Assembly: GCA_035995165.1 (NCBI GenBank)
Contig: DASYKU010000122.1
Location: 24,394-88,393 of the forward strand
Origin: Mycobacteriales bacterium
Lineage (GTDB): Bacteria; Actinomycetota; Actinomycetes; Mycobacteriales; CADCTP01
Direction of reading: 5' to 3'
DNA: 64,000 nucleotides
Under the pieces are notes generated by a model. It worked only from the letters and a program-made list of their open reading frames with translations. It made no database searches and was not told where the DNA came from. Below, in pieces: positions 8,265-17,406 of this stretch. The number at the start of each line of letters is the position of its first letter. Position 1 is the stretch's first letter. Made by a program: the position numbers and the translations under genes.

Positions 8265-8606
8265 ATGGGCGAGTTGTGGCACCTGGCCGACCGGGCGGAG
8301 TGGGAGGCGGCGCGGCCGACGGGCCGGTACGAGCGGTCGACGCGGGGGTTGAGCCTGGCCGAGGTGGGATTCGTGCACACCTCCCGGCCGGAGCAGCTGG
8401 CCGGGGTGGCGGAGGCGTTCTACGCGGACGCCGAGGACCTCGTGCTACTGCGCATCGACCCGGCGAGGATCCCGGCCCAGATCCGGGTCGAGGACGGCTT
8501 CCCGCACGTGTACGGGCCGATCCCGGTCGAGGCGGTCACCGCGGCCGAGCCGGTGAGCCGGAACGCCGCCGGGCAGCTGGTGCTGCCCGGCGACGCGACC
8601 AGTTAG
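8265..8606 (+). CDS. DUF952 domain protein
   Basis: A 113-residue protein matching DUF952: N-terminal LWHLADRAEW, GFVHTSRPEQ, then DLVLLRIDP and FPHVYGPIPVEAV. The family is widespread but its activity is unproven; it has an ART/RNA 2'-phosphotransferase-like appearance in some structures, which is not assumed here. ATG 8265 is chosen from homology and the TAGCGT element 7 nt upstream. It converges with the MetE-like gene, whose stop overlaps its own by 4 bp. Confidence 0.85.
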   Translation: MGELWHLADRAEWEAARPTGRYERSTRGLSLAEVGFVHTSRPEQLAGVAEAFYADAEDLVLLRIDPARIPAQIRVEDGFPHVYGPIPVEAVTAAEPVSRNAAGQLVLPGDATS

Positions 8607-9760
8607 AGGCCGAGCTTCTCGGCCGCCGCCCGGGTGCCCTCGATCCGGTTCGAGATCTTCTCGAACGCGACGTCGCGGGCGTAGTCCGGCGACCCGTGCG
8701 ACGGCTTCTCGTCGATCGAGAACGGCGAGAACCCGCAGTCGTCGGTGGAGCCCAGCCGCTCCTTGGGGATGAAGTTCGCGGCCCGGATCAGCTGGTCGCG
8801 GACCTCCTCGGGCTTCTCCGCCCGCGGCATGACCGGCGAGATCACGCCGATGAAGCACATCTGGTCGTCCCGGCTGTGCTGTCCGACCAGCTGGTAGACC
8901 GAGTCCCGGTCCCGCTCGCTGGCCAGCTGCATGAGGAAGTAGCCGGCGTCGAGCTGGAACATGCTCGGCAGCAGGTCGCTGTACGGCACGTCCGCGCTGT
9001 GCACCGAGTCCCGGTCGCCGCCGGGGCAGGTGTGCACGCCGATGTTGCGGCGCTCCTCCGCGCTGAACCGGGCGAAGACCCGGTTGTCCAGCTCGATGAA
9101 GTGCGACAGCATCCCGCGCCCGGTCCAGGGGTTGCGCGGGTCGGCCCGGGTGGCGAGCCGGCCCTCGGTGAAGTCCATCGAGACCCGCACCGCGCCGGCC
9201 TCGAACGCGTGCCGGATGTCCTTCTCGCACTCGTCGACCAGGTCGTCCTCGAACTGCTGGCGCGAGTAGCCGTCGATCTCCTCGTCCAGCGGGTAGAGCA
9301 GCAGCAGCATCGAGGGCGCGATGACCGCCTGCTTCATCGGCTTGTGCGCGTACCCGATGGACTTGGCCAGGGTGTCGCCGGCGAAGTTCTTGTAGCGGAA
9401 CGGTCCGCCGGTGAGCTTGGGCAGCTGCCGGTTGTGGCCGTCGGCGAAGATCGCGAAGAACTGCCCGCCGGTCCCGGCCAGGTGGTCGGCCAGCCCGGTA
9501 CCGCCGAGGGTATCGGTCACCGGGTACGTGGCGAAGCTGGACCAGCGTTGCTCGCCGTCGGAGATGATCGGCGACCCGGTCGCCTCGAACCGCTCGATGG
9601 AGTCCTTGACCGCGGCATCCTGCTCGGACTCGAGCTGGTCCTTGCCGATCTTGCCCGCGTCGTAGTCCGCGTACGCGGCCTGCAGCGAGGACGGCCGGGG
9701 GAGCGAGCCGACCGGTTCGGTCGGGATCCCGGTGTCGGCTCGCGGGTCGTAGTCAGCCAT
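8603..9760 (-). CDS. MetE-like cobalamin-independent methyltransferase
   Basis: A 385-residue protein of the MetE C-terminal barrel type. It has the TEPVGSLPRP start, DGEQRW near 90, and the zinc ligand pattern HTCPGGD with a distal Cys in DDCGFSP. It corresponds to the catalytic half only, so it is a stand-alone homologue and not full-length MetE (about 750 residues). Such proteins transfer methyl or alkyl groups to thiols; the methyl donor and acceptor are not predictable here. GAGGGAGA precedes ATG 9760. Confidence 0.83.
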   Translation of the reverse strand: MADYDPRADTGIPTEPVGSLPRPSSLQAAYADYDAGKIGKDQLESEQDAAVKDSIERFEATGSPIISDGEQRWSSFATYPVTDTLGGTGLADHLAGTGGQFFAIFADGHNRQLPKLTGGPFRYKNFAGDTLAKSIGYAHKPMKQAVIAPSMLLLLYPLDEEIDGYSRQQFEDDLVDECEKDIRHAFEAGAVRVSMDFTEGRLATRADPRNPWTGRGMLSHFIELDNRVFARFSAEERRNIGVHTCPGGDRDSVHSADVPYSDLLPSMFQLDAGYFLMQLASERDRDSVYQLVGQHSRDDQMCFIGVISPVMPRAEKPEEVRDQLIRAANFIPKERLGSTDDCGFSPFSIDEKPSHGSPDYARDVAFEKISNRIEGTRAAAEKLGL

Positions 9761-9884
9761 GCCGTCGTCTCCCTCGTGATCGAGTATGTGACGCGCGACA
9801 CAACGTAGCCGGGCCGGAGCGGGGGCGACAACGGCGGAGGCCGCCGGTCCCGGCTGGGATCGGCGGCCTCCGGGGCAGTGCGGG

Positions 9885-10805
9885 CTAGCCGAGACCGTTG
9901 CTGGTCAGGAAGGCCTTGGCCACCACCGACGGGTCCTTCTTGTCGGTGATGATCTGCTTGTCGAGGTCGAGCAGCACCGCGGTGGTGAGCTTGGCCGAGA
10001 CCGCGTTGAGCGCGTCCGAGACCGTCTGCGTCGCCTTGGCCTTGTTGATCAGCGGCAGCACGTTCTGGGCCGCGAACAGGTTCTTCGGGTCCTCCAGCGC
10101 GAGCCAGCCGTTGGCGATGATGTTCGGGTCGGTGGTGAACACGTCACCGGCCTGGATGCTGCCGTTCTTCAGCGCGTTGATCGTGAGCGGGCCGCCCGCG
10201 TCCAGCGCCTTGAAGTCCTTGAACGTGATGCCGTAGATCCGCTTGAGGCCGGGCTCGCCGGTCTGGCGGGTCTTCCACTCCGGCGGTCCGCCCAGCGTGA
10301 TCTGGTTGCCGACCGCGGCGAGGTCGGCGATCGACTTGAGGTTGTACTTGGCCGCGGTCTCCTTGGTGACGGTGACCGAGTCCTTGTCCTCCGCCGTCGA
10401 TTGGGTCAGCACGGTCAGCTTCGCCGGCAGCTTGGACTGCAGCGCCGAGTACACGTCCGCGGAGCTGACCTGGGCCGCGGTCTTGTCGAAGTACTGCAGC
10501 AGCACGCCGCTGTACTCCGGGATCAGGTCGATCGACCCGTCCTGCAGACCGGGGATGTAGGTCTCCCGGCTGCCGATGTTGAGCTTGGTCGACACCTTCA
10601 CGCCCTTGGACTGCAGAGCGCCGGCGTAGATCTGGGCGAGCAGCGCGCTCTCCGGGAAGTTCGCGGAGCCGACCACGATCGTGCCGGACGCCGCCGGGGA
10701 GGCGGCGCCGGTGCTGAGCGGGTCGCTGCCGCCGCCGCCGCAGGCGGTCAGGGCCAGCGCCGCGACGGAGGCGAGGGCGGCCAGGGTGACTCTGGTCCGT
10801 TTCAT
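9885..10805 (-). CDS. Osmoprotectant ABC transporter substrate-binding lipoprotein
   Basis: A 306-residue OpuAC/ProX-type binding protein. The signal peptide starts MKRTRVT and ends in lipobox ALTAC (Cys about 23). The mature domain begins after a Gly/Ser-rich linker: IVVGSANFPESALLAQIYAG is the classic start of glycine betaine/choline/carnitine binders. ATG 10805 is preferred over an upstream in-frame codon at 10853 because AGGAG lies at proper spacing. Last gene of the operon ATPase-permease-permease-binding protein (13394 to 9885). Confidence 0.9.
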   Translation of the reverse strand: MKRTRVTLAALASVAALALTACGGGGSDPLSTGAASPAASGTIVVGSANFPESALLAQIYAGALQSKGVKVSTKLNIGSRETYIPGLQDGSIDLIPEYSGVLLQYFDKTAAQVSSADVYSALQSKLPAKLTVLTQSTAEDKDSVTVTKETAAKYNLKSIADLAAVGNQITLGGPPEWKTRQTGEPGLKRIYGITFKDFKALDAGGPLTINALKNGSIQAGDVFTTDPNIIANGWLALEDPKNLFAAQNVLPLINKAKATQTVSDALNAVSAKLTTAVLLDLDKQIITDKKDPSVVAKAFLTSNGLG

Positions 10806-10862
10806 GTCGACTGTCTCCTGTAGTGGTACGCGGCCCCCGACGGGCCCGGTCACATTCTCTAC

Positions 10863-11615
10863 CTAACTGGTGGGAACCACGGACCCTTCCTGACCCGACG
10901 CGATCAGCGCGGGCCGTCGGCGCGCCGCCGACGTACGGAACCGGCCGGTCACGCCGGGTGAGACGACCAGCCGCTGGATCGCGGTGCTGATCAGGTCGAG
11001 CAGGATGGCCAGCACGCCGACCAGTACGGCGCCGGCGGCCATCTGCGAGTAGTCCCGCTGGGACTGGCCGTCGAGGATGAACCGGCCCAGCCCGCCGAGC
11101 GACACGTACGCGGCGATCGTCGCGGTCGCCACGATCTGCAGCATCGAGCTGCGGATCCCGGAGATGATCAGCGGCAGCGCGTTGGGCACCTCCACCCGCC
11201 AGAGCACCTGGCCGCCGGTCATGCCCATGCCCTTGGCCGCGTCCCGCGCCGCCCGGTCGACGTTCTGAATCCCCGCGTACGTCGCCGAGAGGGTCGCCGG
11301 GATGCCGAGGACGACCAGCACGATGGTCGTCGGCAGCGTGTAGGCGAGATCTGCCGGGAGGCTGCCGGAGATCAGCAGCACGACGTACACGAGCAGGCCG
11401 AAGTCGGGCAGCGCGCGCAGCGCGTTCGCGGTGCCGGCGATCGCGACCGAGCCGCGGCCGGTGTGTCCCACGTACAGGCCGAGCGGGAGGGCGATCGCGC
11501 AGACGAACAGCAGCGCGACGAACGTGTACTCGAGGTGCTCGACGATCCGGAGCGGGATGCCGTCCGAGCCCGACCAGTTGGCCCCGTTGCCGAGGAAGTC
11601 GACGATCACGCCCAT
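10863..11615 (-). CDS. Osmoprotectant ABC transporter permease
   Basis: A 250-residue inner-membrane permease of the OpuBB/ProW type, about six helices. The EAA-like loop reads GMGMTGGQVLWRVEVPNALPLIISG. Only 1 bp separates it from the preceding permease stop at 11617, which implies tight translational coupling. Its partner subunits are 11617-12258 and the ATPase 12255-13394. Substrate is probably a quaternary-ammonium compatible solute, by family. Confidence 0.9.
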   Translation of the reverse strand: MGVIVDFLGNGANWSGSDGIPLRIVEHLEYTFVALLFVCAIALPLGLYVGHTGRGSVAIAGTANALRALPDFGLLVYVVLLISGSLPADLAYTLPTTIVLVVLGIPATLSATYAGIQNVDRAARDAAKGMGMTGGQVLWRVEVPNALPLIISGIRSSMLQIVATATIAAYVSLGGLGRFILDGQSQRDYSQMAAGAVLVGVLAILLDLISTAIQRLVVSPGVTGRFRTSAARRRPALIASGQEGSVVPTS

Positions 11616-11616
11616 C

Positions 11617-12258
11617 TCAGGCCCCCACCCGCTGCCAGGCGGTCAGCCGCCGGCCGGTCAGCACGATGATCGCGTCGAGGATGAGCGCGAGGATCACGCA
11701 CAGGATGATCCCGAGCAGCACCACGCTGCCGATGTCCCGGGTGAACCCGTCGGTGAACAGCGATCCGAGCTGGTTGACGCCGATCAGCGCGCCGACCGAG
11801 ACCAGCCCGACGTTCGACGCGGCGGCGACCCGCAGCCCCGCGACGATCACCGGCACCGCGATCGGCAGGTCGACCCGCAGGAACCGGCCGAGCCCGGTGA
11901 AGCCCATCGCCACCGCGGCCGCCCGGACCTCGTCCGGGACCGCGATCAACGCGTCCGCGATCACCCGGACCAGCAGCGCGACCGTGTAGATCGTCAGCGC
12001 CACGACCACGTTGACCGGCGACAGGATCTTGGTGTGGATGATCGAGGGCATGATCACGAACAGCGCCACCGAGGGCAGCGTGTAGAGCAGCCCGGCCAGG
12101 TTGATCACCCCGGGGTAGAGCCAGCGGTAGCGGCTGGCCAGCCAGCCCAGCGGGATCGCCAGCGCCAGCCCGATCGCCAGCGGCAGCAGCGCCAGCCAGG
12201 CGTGGGTGAGGAACCGGTCGGCGACCTCCTGGGTGTGATCCCGCAGGTAGGTGATCAC
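11617..12258 (-). CDS. Osmoprotectant ABC transporter permease
   Basis: A 213-residue permease of the OpuBB/OpuCD type with about five or six helices. The cytoplasmic coupling loop reads AVAMGFTGLGRFLRVDLPIAVPVIVAG. The GTG start overlaps the ATPase stop by 4 bp. It forms the second half of the heterodimeric channel with 10863-11615. Confidence 0.9.
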   Translation of the reverse strand: MITYLRDHTQEVADRFLTHAWLALLPLAIGLALAIPLGWLASRYRWLYPGVINLAGLLYTLPSVALFVIMPSIIHTKILSPVNVVVALTIYTVALLVRVIADALIAVPDEVRAAAVAMGFTGLGRFLRVDLPIAVPVIVAGLRVAAASNVGLVSVGALIGVNQLGSLFTDGFTRDIGSVVLLGIILCVILALILDAIIVLTGRRLTAWQRVGA

Positions 12259-13394
12259 TCGCCGCCCCCGGCAGTGGCGTCCTCGAGCTGGGCCTGGCGG
12301 CGCTCCCGCTCGGCCTCGATGCGCGCGACCACGTCCCCGGTCGAGATCGTGCCGAGCAGCCGGCCGTCGCCGTCCACGATCACGCCCCGGCCGGACGGGG
12401 CCGACAGCGCGGCGTCCAGCGCGGCCCGCAGCGAGTCGTCCGCCCGGGCGGTGGTGCCGCCGCGGTGCAGCAGGTCCGGCCCGACCGGGGTGCCGGCCCG
12501 CAGCTCGCGCGCGTCCAGCCAGCCCTGCGGCTGCCCGTCCGCGTCGACGGCGAGCAGCCAGTCGTCCTGGGCCACCCGCGCGGCCTCGCCGCCGTCGGTC
12601 CCGATCCGGACCGTCGGCTCCTCGGTCAGCGACAGCTCGCCGGCGGCCCGGAAGCCGAGCGAGCGGTAGCCCCGGTCGCGGCCGACGAAGCCGGCCACGA
12701 AGTCGTCCACCGGTTCGGCCAGCAGCGTCGCCGGGCTGGCCAGCTGGGCCAGCTTCCCCCCGACCCGCATGACGCCGACCTCGTCGCCGAGCTTGACCGC
12801 CTCATCGATGTCGTGGGTGACGAACAGGATCGTCTTGCCGATCTCACTCTGCAGCCGGAGGAACTCGTCCTGCAGCTCATGCCGGACGACCGGGTCGACC
12901 GCGCTGAACGGCTCGTCCATGAGCATCACCGGCGGGTCCGCGGCCAGCGCCCGGGCCACCCCGACCCGTTGCTGCTGGCCGCCGGAGAGCTGCGCCGGGT
13001 AGCGGCGGGCGAGGTCGGCCGGCAGCCCGACCCGCTCCATCAGCTCCAGCGCCCGCTGCCGGGCCCTGCGCCTGTCCCAGCCGAGCAGCAGCGGCACGGT
13101 GGCCACGTTGTCGGCGATAGTGCGGTGCGGGAACAGGCCGGCCTGCTGGATCACGTACCCGATGCCGCGGCGGAGCGCGGCCGGGTCGACCTTCCCGGTG
13201 TCCCGGTCGTCCAGCCAGACCGTCCCCGAGCTCGGCTCGACCATCCGGTTGACCATGCGCAGCGAGGTCGTCTTGCCGCAGCCGGACGGGCCGACGAGCA
13301 CGGTGATCCGGCCCGAGGGCGCCACCAGGTCGAGGCCATCCACCGCGGTGGTCCCGCTCGGGTACCGCTTGCCCACCGAATCGAACTTGATCAT
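12255..13394 (-). CDS. Osmoprotectant ABC transporter ATPase with CBS domains
   Basis: A 379-residue ATP-binding subunit, first gene of the operon. Walker A GPSGCGKTT at 35-43, Q loop YVIQQAGLFPHRT, signature LSGGQQQRVGVARAL, Walker B VMLMDEPFSAVDP and H loop FVTHDIDEA. After about residue 240 follows a C-terminal CBS module (YRSLGF to GTISTGDVVARIE), which in OpuA acts as an ionic-strength/cyclic-di-AMP sensor. This suggests post-translational control of uptake by osmotic state. Confidence 0.92.
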   Translation of the reverse strand: MIKFDSVGKRYPSGTTAVDGLDLVAPSGRITVLVGPSGCGKTTSLRMVNRMVEPSSGTVWLDDRDTGKVDPAALRRGIGYVIQQAGLFPHRTIADNVATVPLLLGWDRRRARQRALELMERVGLPADLARRYPAQLSGGQQQRVGVARALAADPPVMLMDEPFSAVDPVVRHELQDEFLRLQSEIGKTILFVTHDIDEAVKLGDEVGVMRVGGKLAQLASPATLLAEPVDDFVAGFVGRDRGYRSLGFRAAGELSLTEEPTVRIGTDGGEAARVAQDDWLLAVDADGQPQGWLDARELRAGTPVGPDLLHRGGTTARADDSLRAALDAALSAPSGRGVIVDGDGRLLGTISTGDVVARIEAERERRQAQLEDATAGGGE

Positions 13395-13567
13395 CGGGTA
13401 TCACGGCCCTCTGGTGGGGAGCGACAGGTGGACTCGGCGGACTCATGTCTACCAAGGACCTCCGACATTTTCCCGTCGGCGCGTCATTGCGCACCGGGGC
13501 TTCGCCGGAAGGTGCACCATCATGCCTCCTGTGTCGTACGTCCCGATCCGGACCCTGTCCGTAGGGG

Positions 13568-14935
13568 TCAGGACGGCCCCGGGGTCGTCCGCACGCGCAC
13601 CCGCAACGTGAGCACGACGGCTGCCATCGAGGCCAGCACGCACAGGGTGAGGATGAGCAGCCGGATCGTGAGGGATCCGTTGATGCGCCCCTCCGAGTAC
13701 TGCTCGACGCTGACGGCGTTCGAGACCAGGCTGAGGGCCGTGAACAGGTAGACCATCAGGGTGATGCGGGTGTTGCGGGCCTGGTTGAGCCGGGCGACAA
13801 CGGTGCGGTAGCTGGCCTGCAGGAGCTCCAGCTTGTGATCGACCGTGCCGATGCGGAAGTCGAGATCCCACGCCTTCGCCAGCGTCTGCCACACGGCGAT
13901 GTCCCGCGCTCCGGAGCTCACCAGCACGCTGTCCACCCGGCTGCGGTACAGCCGGGTGCGTTCGGCGATGTCCTGGATCGCCACCGCCTGCGCGGCCAGC
14001 CGGCTCATGGGCAGGTCGGCGGTCGTCCGGCCCAGGTCGATGAGGAGGGCCAGCAACACTCGGTCCAGCATCCAGAACAGCGTCCACCAGGCGTCCTGCA
14101 CCGGTGTCGTGCGCGCCAGCGTCATGCCGTCCGCCTCGCACCCGAGCGCTGAGCAGGTGACCGACGTGAACACGCCGGCCGCGTACGTGTGATCGCGGTG
14201 CTGGAGGATTTCGAAGTCGTTGGGGCAGAGGTGGCTCGCGAGCGCGCGGGCGGCGACCGCCTGCTGGCGGTCCGGCGCCGAGGCGCGGCAGTGGTTCCAG
14301 GCCCAGAGGATCTCGCCGGGCCGCGGAAGCTGCTTCGCGCGGGCCTCCTGAAGCGGATCGTGCGGGGTCAGCAACAGCTCCTGACCCTCGAAGGCCTCCT
14401 GTACGGCCGCGGCCACGTCGGCCGCGACGCCGGCGGTCAACTCCGGTGCCGACTCGTTCAGGTCGGCCACGGCGGTCCGGAGGTCCGCGATGTCCGCTCG
14501 CGTCTCCTCCGCCGGAACCCAGCCGAGCACCGCCGTCGCCACGCCGAAGTCCAGGACGTCCAACCGGACGTCCGCGACGGTCCAGCCCGCGACCGTGACG
14601 TCGCCGCAGCGTTCGGCCAACCAGGCCGGATCCGCGCGCAGGAGCGCCGTCGAGATGACCTCGCTGCCGTGGTCGTCGGCGTCCACCGTGTAGAAGCGCT
14701 GGGACGGGCGCGCCTTCGGCGTCGCCGGGCTCAGCGGAACCGCGGTGCTGCTCACGATCGCGGCCAGGCGATCGTGGAACTCGGGACGGTACGCGCGGGG
14801 GTCGACGTCCGCGCCGGTGAGGAAGGCGACCCCGGTCTCGATCCGCCAGACGGCGACGGGACCGGTCGACGAGGTGTCGTCCGTGACGTGCCACGCGACC
14901 GTCGCGTCGTTCTGCGTCACATCCGTCATCACCAT
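13568..14935 (-). CDS. Uncharacterised protein with two C-terminal membrane helices
   Basis: A 455-residue protein I do not recognise. The N-terminal 200 residues look like a mixed alpha/beta domain (DVRLDVLDFGVATAVLGWVP). The middle is helical (QARAKQLPRPGEILWAW-like) and Cys-containing (CPNDFEIL, CSALGCEADG). A long helical, coiled-coil-like region follows (about 300-400), then two closely spaced transmembrane helices (about 402-420 and 430-453) with a short loop. The layout resembles CorA/RMD1-type proteins, but no GMN motif is seen. ATG 14935 lies 7 nt after TAGGGT. Confidence 0.7.
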   Translation of the reverse strand: MVMTDVTQNDATVAWHVTDDTSSTGPVAVWRIETGVAFLTGADVDPRAYRPEFHDRLAAIVSSTAVPLSPATPKARPSQRFYTVDADDHGSEVISTALLRADPAWLAERCGDVTVAGWTVADVRLDVLDFGVATAVLGWVPAEETRADIADLRTAVADLNESAPELTAGVAADVAAAVQEAFEGQELLLTPHDPLQEARAKQLPRPGEILWAWNHCRASAPDRQQAVAARALASHLCPNDFEILQHRDHTYAAGVFTSVTCSALGCEADGMTLARTTPVQDAWWTLFWMLDRVLLALLIDLGRTTADLPMSRLAAQAVAIQDIAERTRLYRSRVDSVLVSSGARDIAVWQTLAKAWDLDFRIGTVDHKLELLQASYRTVVARLNQARNTRITLMVYLFTALSLVSNAVSVEQYSEGRINGSLTIRLLILTLCVLASMAAVVLTLRVRVRTTPGPS

Positions 14936-14942
14936 GGGTCGG

Positions 14943-14948
14943 ACCCTA
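14943..14948 (-). promoter_or_regulatory. -10 hexamer of orphan membrane protein gene
   Basis: TAGGGT on the minus strand, 7 nt from ATG 14935; no ribosome site present, so a leaderless mRNA is predicted. It selects the MVMTDV start over codons further upstream. Confidence 0.5.
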
Positions 14949-15022
14949 ACCGTGGGGAGCCATCGCATCCATGGCACGGCGCCGGCCGCGGACTGCGGTC
15001 AGGATCCGTCCGGTTCAGTGCC

Positions 15023-15028
15023 TAGGGT
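15023..15028 (+). promoter_or_regulatory. -10 hexamer of HTH_42 gene (leaderless)
   Basis: TAGGGT followed by six bases and GTG 15035; no Shine-Dalgarno sequence is present. Confidence 0.55.
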
Positions 15029-15034
15029 CGGGAC

Positions 15035-16099
15035 GTGCTCACCGATCGGGCCCTGAACCGGGCGTTGCTGGCGCGGCAGCTGCTGCTCACCCGGGTCGAC
15101 CGGCCCGCGCTCGAGGTGGTCGAGCACCTCGTCGGCCTGCAGGCCCAGGAGCCGCAGGACCCGTACGTGGGCCTGTGGGCCAGGCTCGACCCGTACGACC
15201 CGCAGGAGCTGGCCCGGGCTGTCGCCGAGGGCGCCGCCGTCCGGATCGCACTGCAGCGCTCCACCATCCATCTGGTCACCGCGGCCGACGGCGTGGCGCT
15301 GCGGCCGGTGCTTCAGCCCGCGCTGCACCGGATGGCGCGCTCGGCGTTCGGGACCCGGCTGGCCGGGGTCGACCTCGGTGAGCTGGCCGCCGCCGCGCGG
15401 GAGCTGGTCGGGGCCGAGCCGCGGACGTTCGGGGAGCTGGGCCGGCTGCTGCGGGAGCGCTGGCCGGACCGGGAGGAGATCGCGCTGGCCCAGACCGCCC
15501 GGGCGCTGCTGCCGCTGGTCCAGCTGCCACCGCGCGGGGTCTGGGGCCGCAGCGGCCGGGCCAGGCACGCGGTCTTCGAGCGGGCGCTGGGCACCGACGA
15601 GGCCCCGGACCGGCTGGTGCTGCGGTATCTGGCCGCGTTCGGCCCGGCGACCACGGCCGACGTGCAGAACTGGTCCGGGCTGACCCGGCTGGCCGAGGTG
15701 GTGGACCGGCTGCGGCCGTCGCTGCGGACGTTCCGGGCCGAGGACGGGCGCGAGCTGGTCGACCTGCCGGACGCGCCCCGGCCGGACCCGGACCTCCCGG
15801 CCCCGGCCCGGTTCCTGCCCCAGTACGACAACGTGCTGCTCGGGCACGCCGACCGGAGCCGGATCGTGCCGGCCGGTGCGGACGCCCTGTTCGACGAGCA
15901 GTTCCACTGGTCGCCGCTGCTGGTCGACGGCCGGCTGCGCGGGACCTGGCGGGTCGACCGCAAGGCCGGCCGGCTGCTCGTCCGGGCGCCGCGGCTGTCC
16001 CGGGGCGAGCGGGCCGAGGTCGTCGCCGAAGCCGGCGCGCTGCTCGGCCTGCTCGTCCCGAAGGCCGCGGAGCCGGACGTGGTGATCACCGCTGAGTGA
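15035..16099 (+). CDS. Winged-helix DNA-binding protein, HTH_42 (AlkZ-like) family
   Basis: A 354-residue member of the HTH_42 family, to which the DNA glycosylases AlkZ/YcaQ belong. Visible hallmarks are HLVGLQAQEPQDPYVGLWARL (near 30-50), ALQRSTIHLVTAADG (about 70-85), FGPATTADVQNWSGL and the C-terminal FLPQYDNVLLGHADRSRI. The QxQ-type motif (LQAQE) at the catalytic loop is present. Interstrand-crosslink or bulky-adduct glycosylase activity is possible, but many family members are untested. Confidence 0.85.
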   Translation: MLTDRALNRALLARQLLLTRVDRPALEVVEHLVGLQAQEPQDPYVGLWARLDPYDPQELARAVAEGAAVRIALQRSTIHLVTAADGVALRPVLQPALHRMARSAFGTRLAGVDLGELAAAARELVGAEPRTFGELGRLLRERWPDREEIALAQTARALLPLVQLPPRGVWGRSGRARHAVFERALGTDEAPDRLVLRYLAAFGPATTADVQNWSGLTRLAEVVDRLRPSLRTFRAEDGRELVDLPDAPRPDPDLPAPARFLPQYDNVLLGHADRSRIVPAGADALFDEQFHWSPLLVDGRLRGTWRVDRKAGRLLVRAPRLSRGERAEVVAEAGALLGLLVPKAAEPDVVITAE

Positions 16100-16595
16100 A
16101 GCTCAGCTCCGCCTCGACCGCGACGCGGTGCCCGACCATGAAGCGCGGAGCGCGGATGCCGACCGTGGTGCGGTCGAACTCGCCGGTGATCCGGACCCGT
16201 ACGGCACCGGGCCCGTCGTCCGGGAGGCGCCGCGCGTGCAGCGTGATCGGTGCCTCGGCCCCGGCCACGGTGATCGTCGCGGGCACGGTCCAGCCGTCCT
16301 CGGCCGGCTCGAACCGCAGCGCCCGCAGGCTCACGGCCGGGTGCGCGGCGATGTCGAGGAACTGCGCGCTGCACAGGTGCTCGTCCCGCTTGGCCGTGCC
16401 GGTGTTCACGCTGGCCGAGCGCAGCGTGCCCTCGGCCACGACCGGCCGGCCACCGGCGACGGTGACGCTGCCGCGCTCGAGCGCCAGGGTGCCGCGGACG
16501 GTGCGGATGCCGAAGTTGCGGGCGGCGAAGGTGGCGGTGCCGGCCGGGACGGTCCAGGTGCCGTCGCGCAGCTCGGTCGCGGTCGTGCTGGTCAT
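16086..16595 (-). CDS. YceI family protein
   Basis: A 169-residue lipocalin-like YceI domain. It begins DGTWTVPAGTATFAARNFG, followed by VRGTLALERG, and SASVNTGTAKRDEHLCSAQFLD, and closes with VGHRVAVEAELSF. No signal peptide is present, so it is cytoplasmic, unlike periplasmic YceI. Family members bind isoprenoid-like lipids. ATG 16595 has AAGGAG 8-9 nt upstream; an earlier ATG (16631) lacks this. Its stop end overlaps the HTH_42 gene end by 14 bp. Confidence 0.88.
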   Translation of the reverse strand: MTSTTATELRDGTWTVPAGTATFAARNFGIRTVRGTLALERGSVTVAGGRPVVAEGTLRSASVNTGTAKRDEHLCSAQFLDIAAHPAVSLRALRFEPAEDGWTVPATITVAGAEAPITLHARRLPDDGPGAVRVRITGEFDRTTVGIRAPRFMVGHRVAVEAELSFTQR

Positions 16596-16722
16596 CGTCG
16601 TTTCTCCTTGCGTCGTCGGTGTTCCTGACACTCCGCCGGATCGAAGGCGGCCGCGTCGGGGGAGGGGATGAGCTGAGGTCCTACGTCCGGCTCTCGTGGT
16701 GTCCGCCGGAAGACGGAGGGGG

Positions 16723-17304
16723 TCAGCGGGTCGCCCCGGCCGGCACGTCGGCGTGCACCAGCCGCAGGATCGCCAGCTGCTCCGGGCCGGTGAGGTGGGC
16801 CGGGTCCTCCCACGGCAGCAGCTCGGTCGACAGGATCGCGGCGGCGCCGGCCTCCAGGGCCTCGACCGAGTCGGCCAGCGTGACCGCCACCCGGGCGCCG
16901 GGCGCGGCGCCGACGAGCACGCCGACCAGGCCGGGCACGTCCTTCACGGCCGGCCAGACCCGCTCCTGTCCGGAGCGGTCGAATGCCGCGCACCACTCGT
17001 CGCCGCGGCCGCCGAACGTGGTCAGCTGCAGGTAGCGGGCCGGCCCGGCCGAGGTCCCGGCCTGGTGGGAGGCGATCTCGTACGGGACCCCCGGGCCGAC
17101 CGTGACCGGTCCGGCGGTGCAGCCCGCGACCGGGGCGTCGTCGGTCCAGAACGCGACCACGGCGCCGGGCCCGACGCCGAGCGGGCGGGCGATCAGCGCG
17201 CCGGCCGGGATCGCCTCGGCGCCCAGCGCGGTGAGCACGGCGTCGACCCAGCTGTTGTCCTGCGGGCCGGGTACGCCGTCGACGGGATGAACGGTGGCCT
17301 TCAT
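16723..17304 (-). CDS. Uncharacterised protein
   Basis: A 193-residue protein with no signal peptide or membrane helix. It begins MKATVHPVDGVPGPQDN. Residues 100-190 (YLQLTTFGGRG, VPGLVGVLVGAAPGARVAVTLADSVEALE) suggest a ferredoxin-like dimeric alpha/beta barrel of the antibiotic-monooxygenase shape, but similarity is weak. GAGGAGAGGA lies 5-6 nt before ATG 17304. It is divergent from the LuxR-type regulator at 17407 and may be its target. Confidence 0.7.
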   Translation of the reverse strand: MKATVHPVDGVPGPQDNSWVDAVLTALGAEAIPAGALIARPLGVGPGAVVAFWTDDAPVAGCTAGPVTVGPGVPYEIASHQAGTSAGPARYLQLTTFGGRGDEWCAAFDRSGQERVWPAVKDVPGLVGVLVGAAPGARVAVTLADSVEALEAGAAAILSTELLPWEDPAHLTGPEQLAILRLVHADVPAGATR

Positions 17305-17406
17305 CGGAAGTCCTCTCCTCGGGTGTGCTCCCGACGATGTCGCCGTCCGCGTCCCGGGGAATCCGTACTGGCACTGAACCGGGTGCGGAACCGCGATACT
17401 CGCCCC

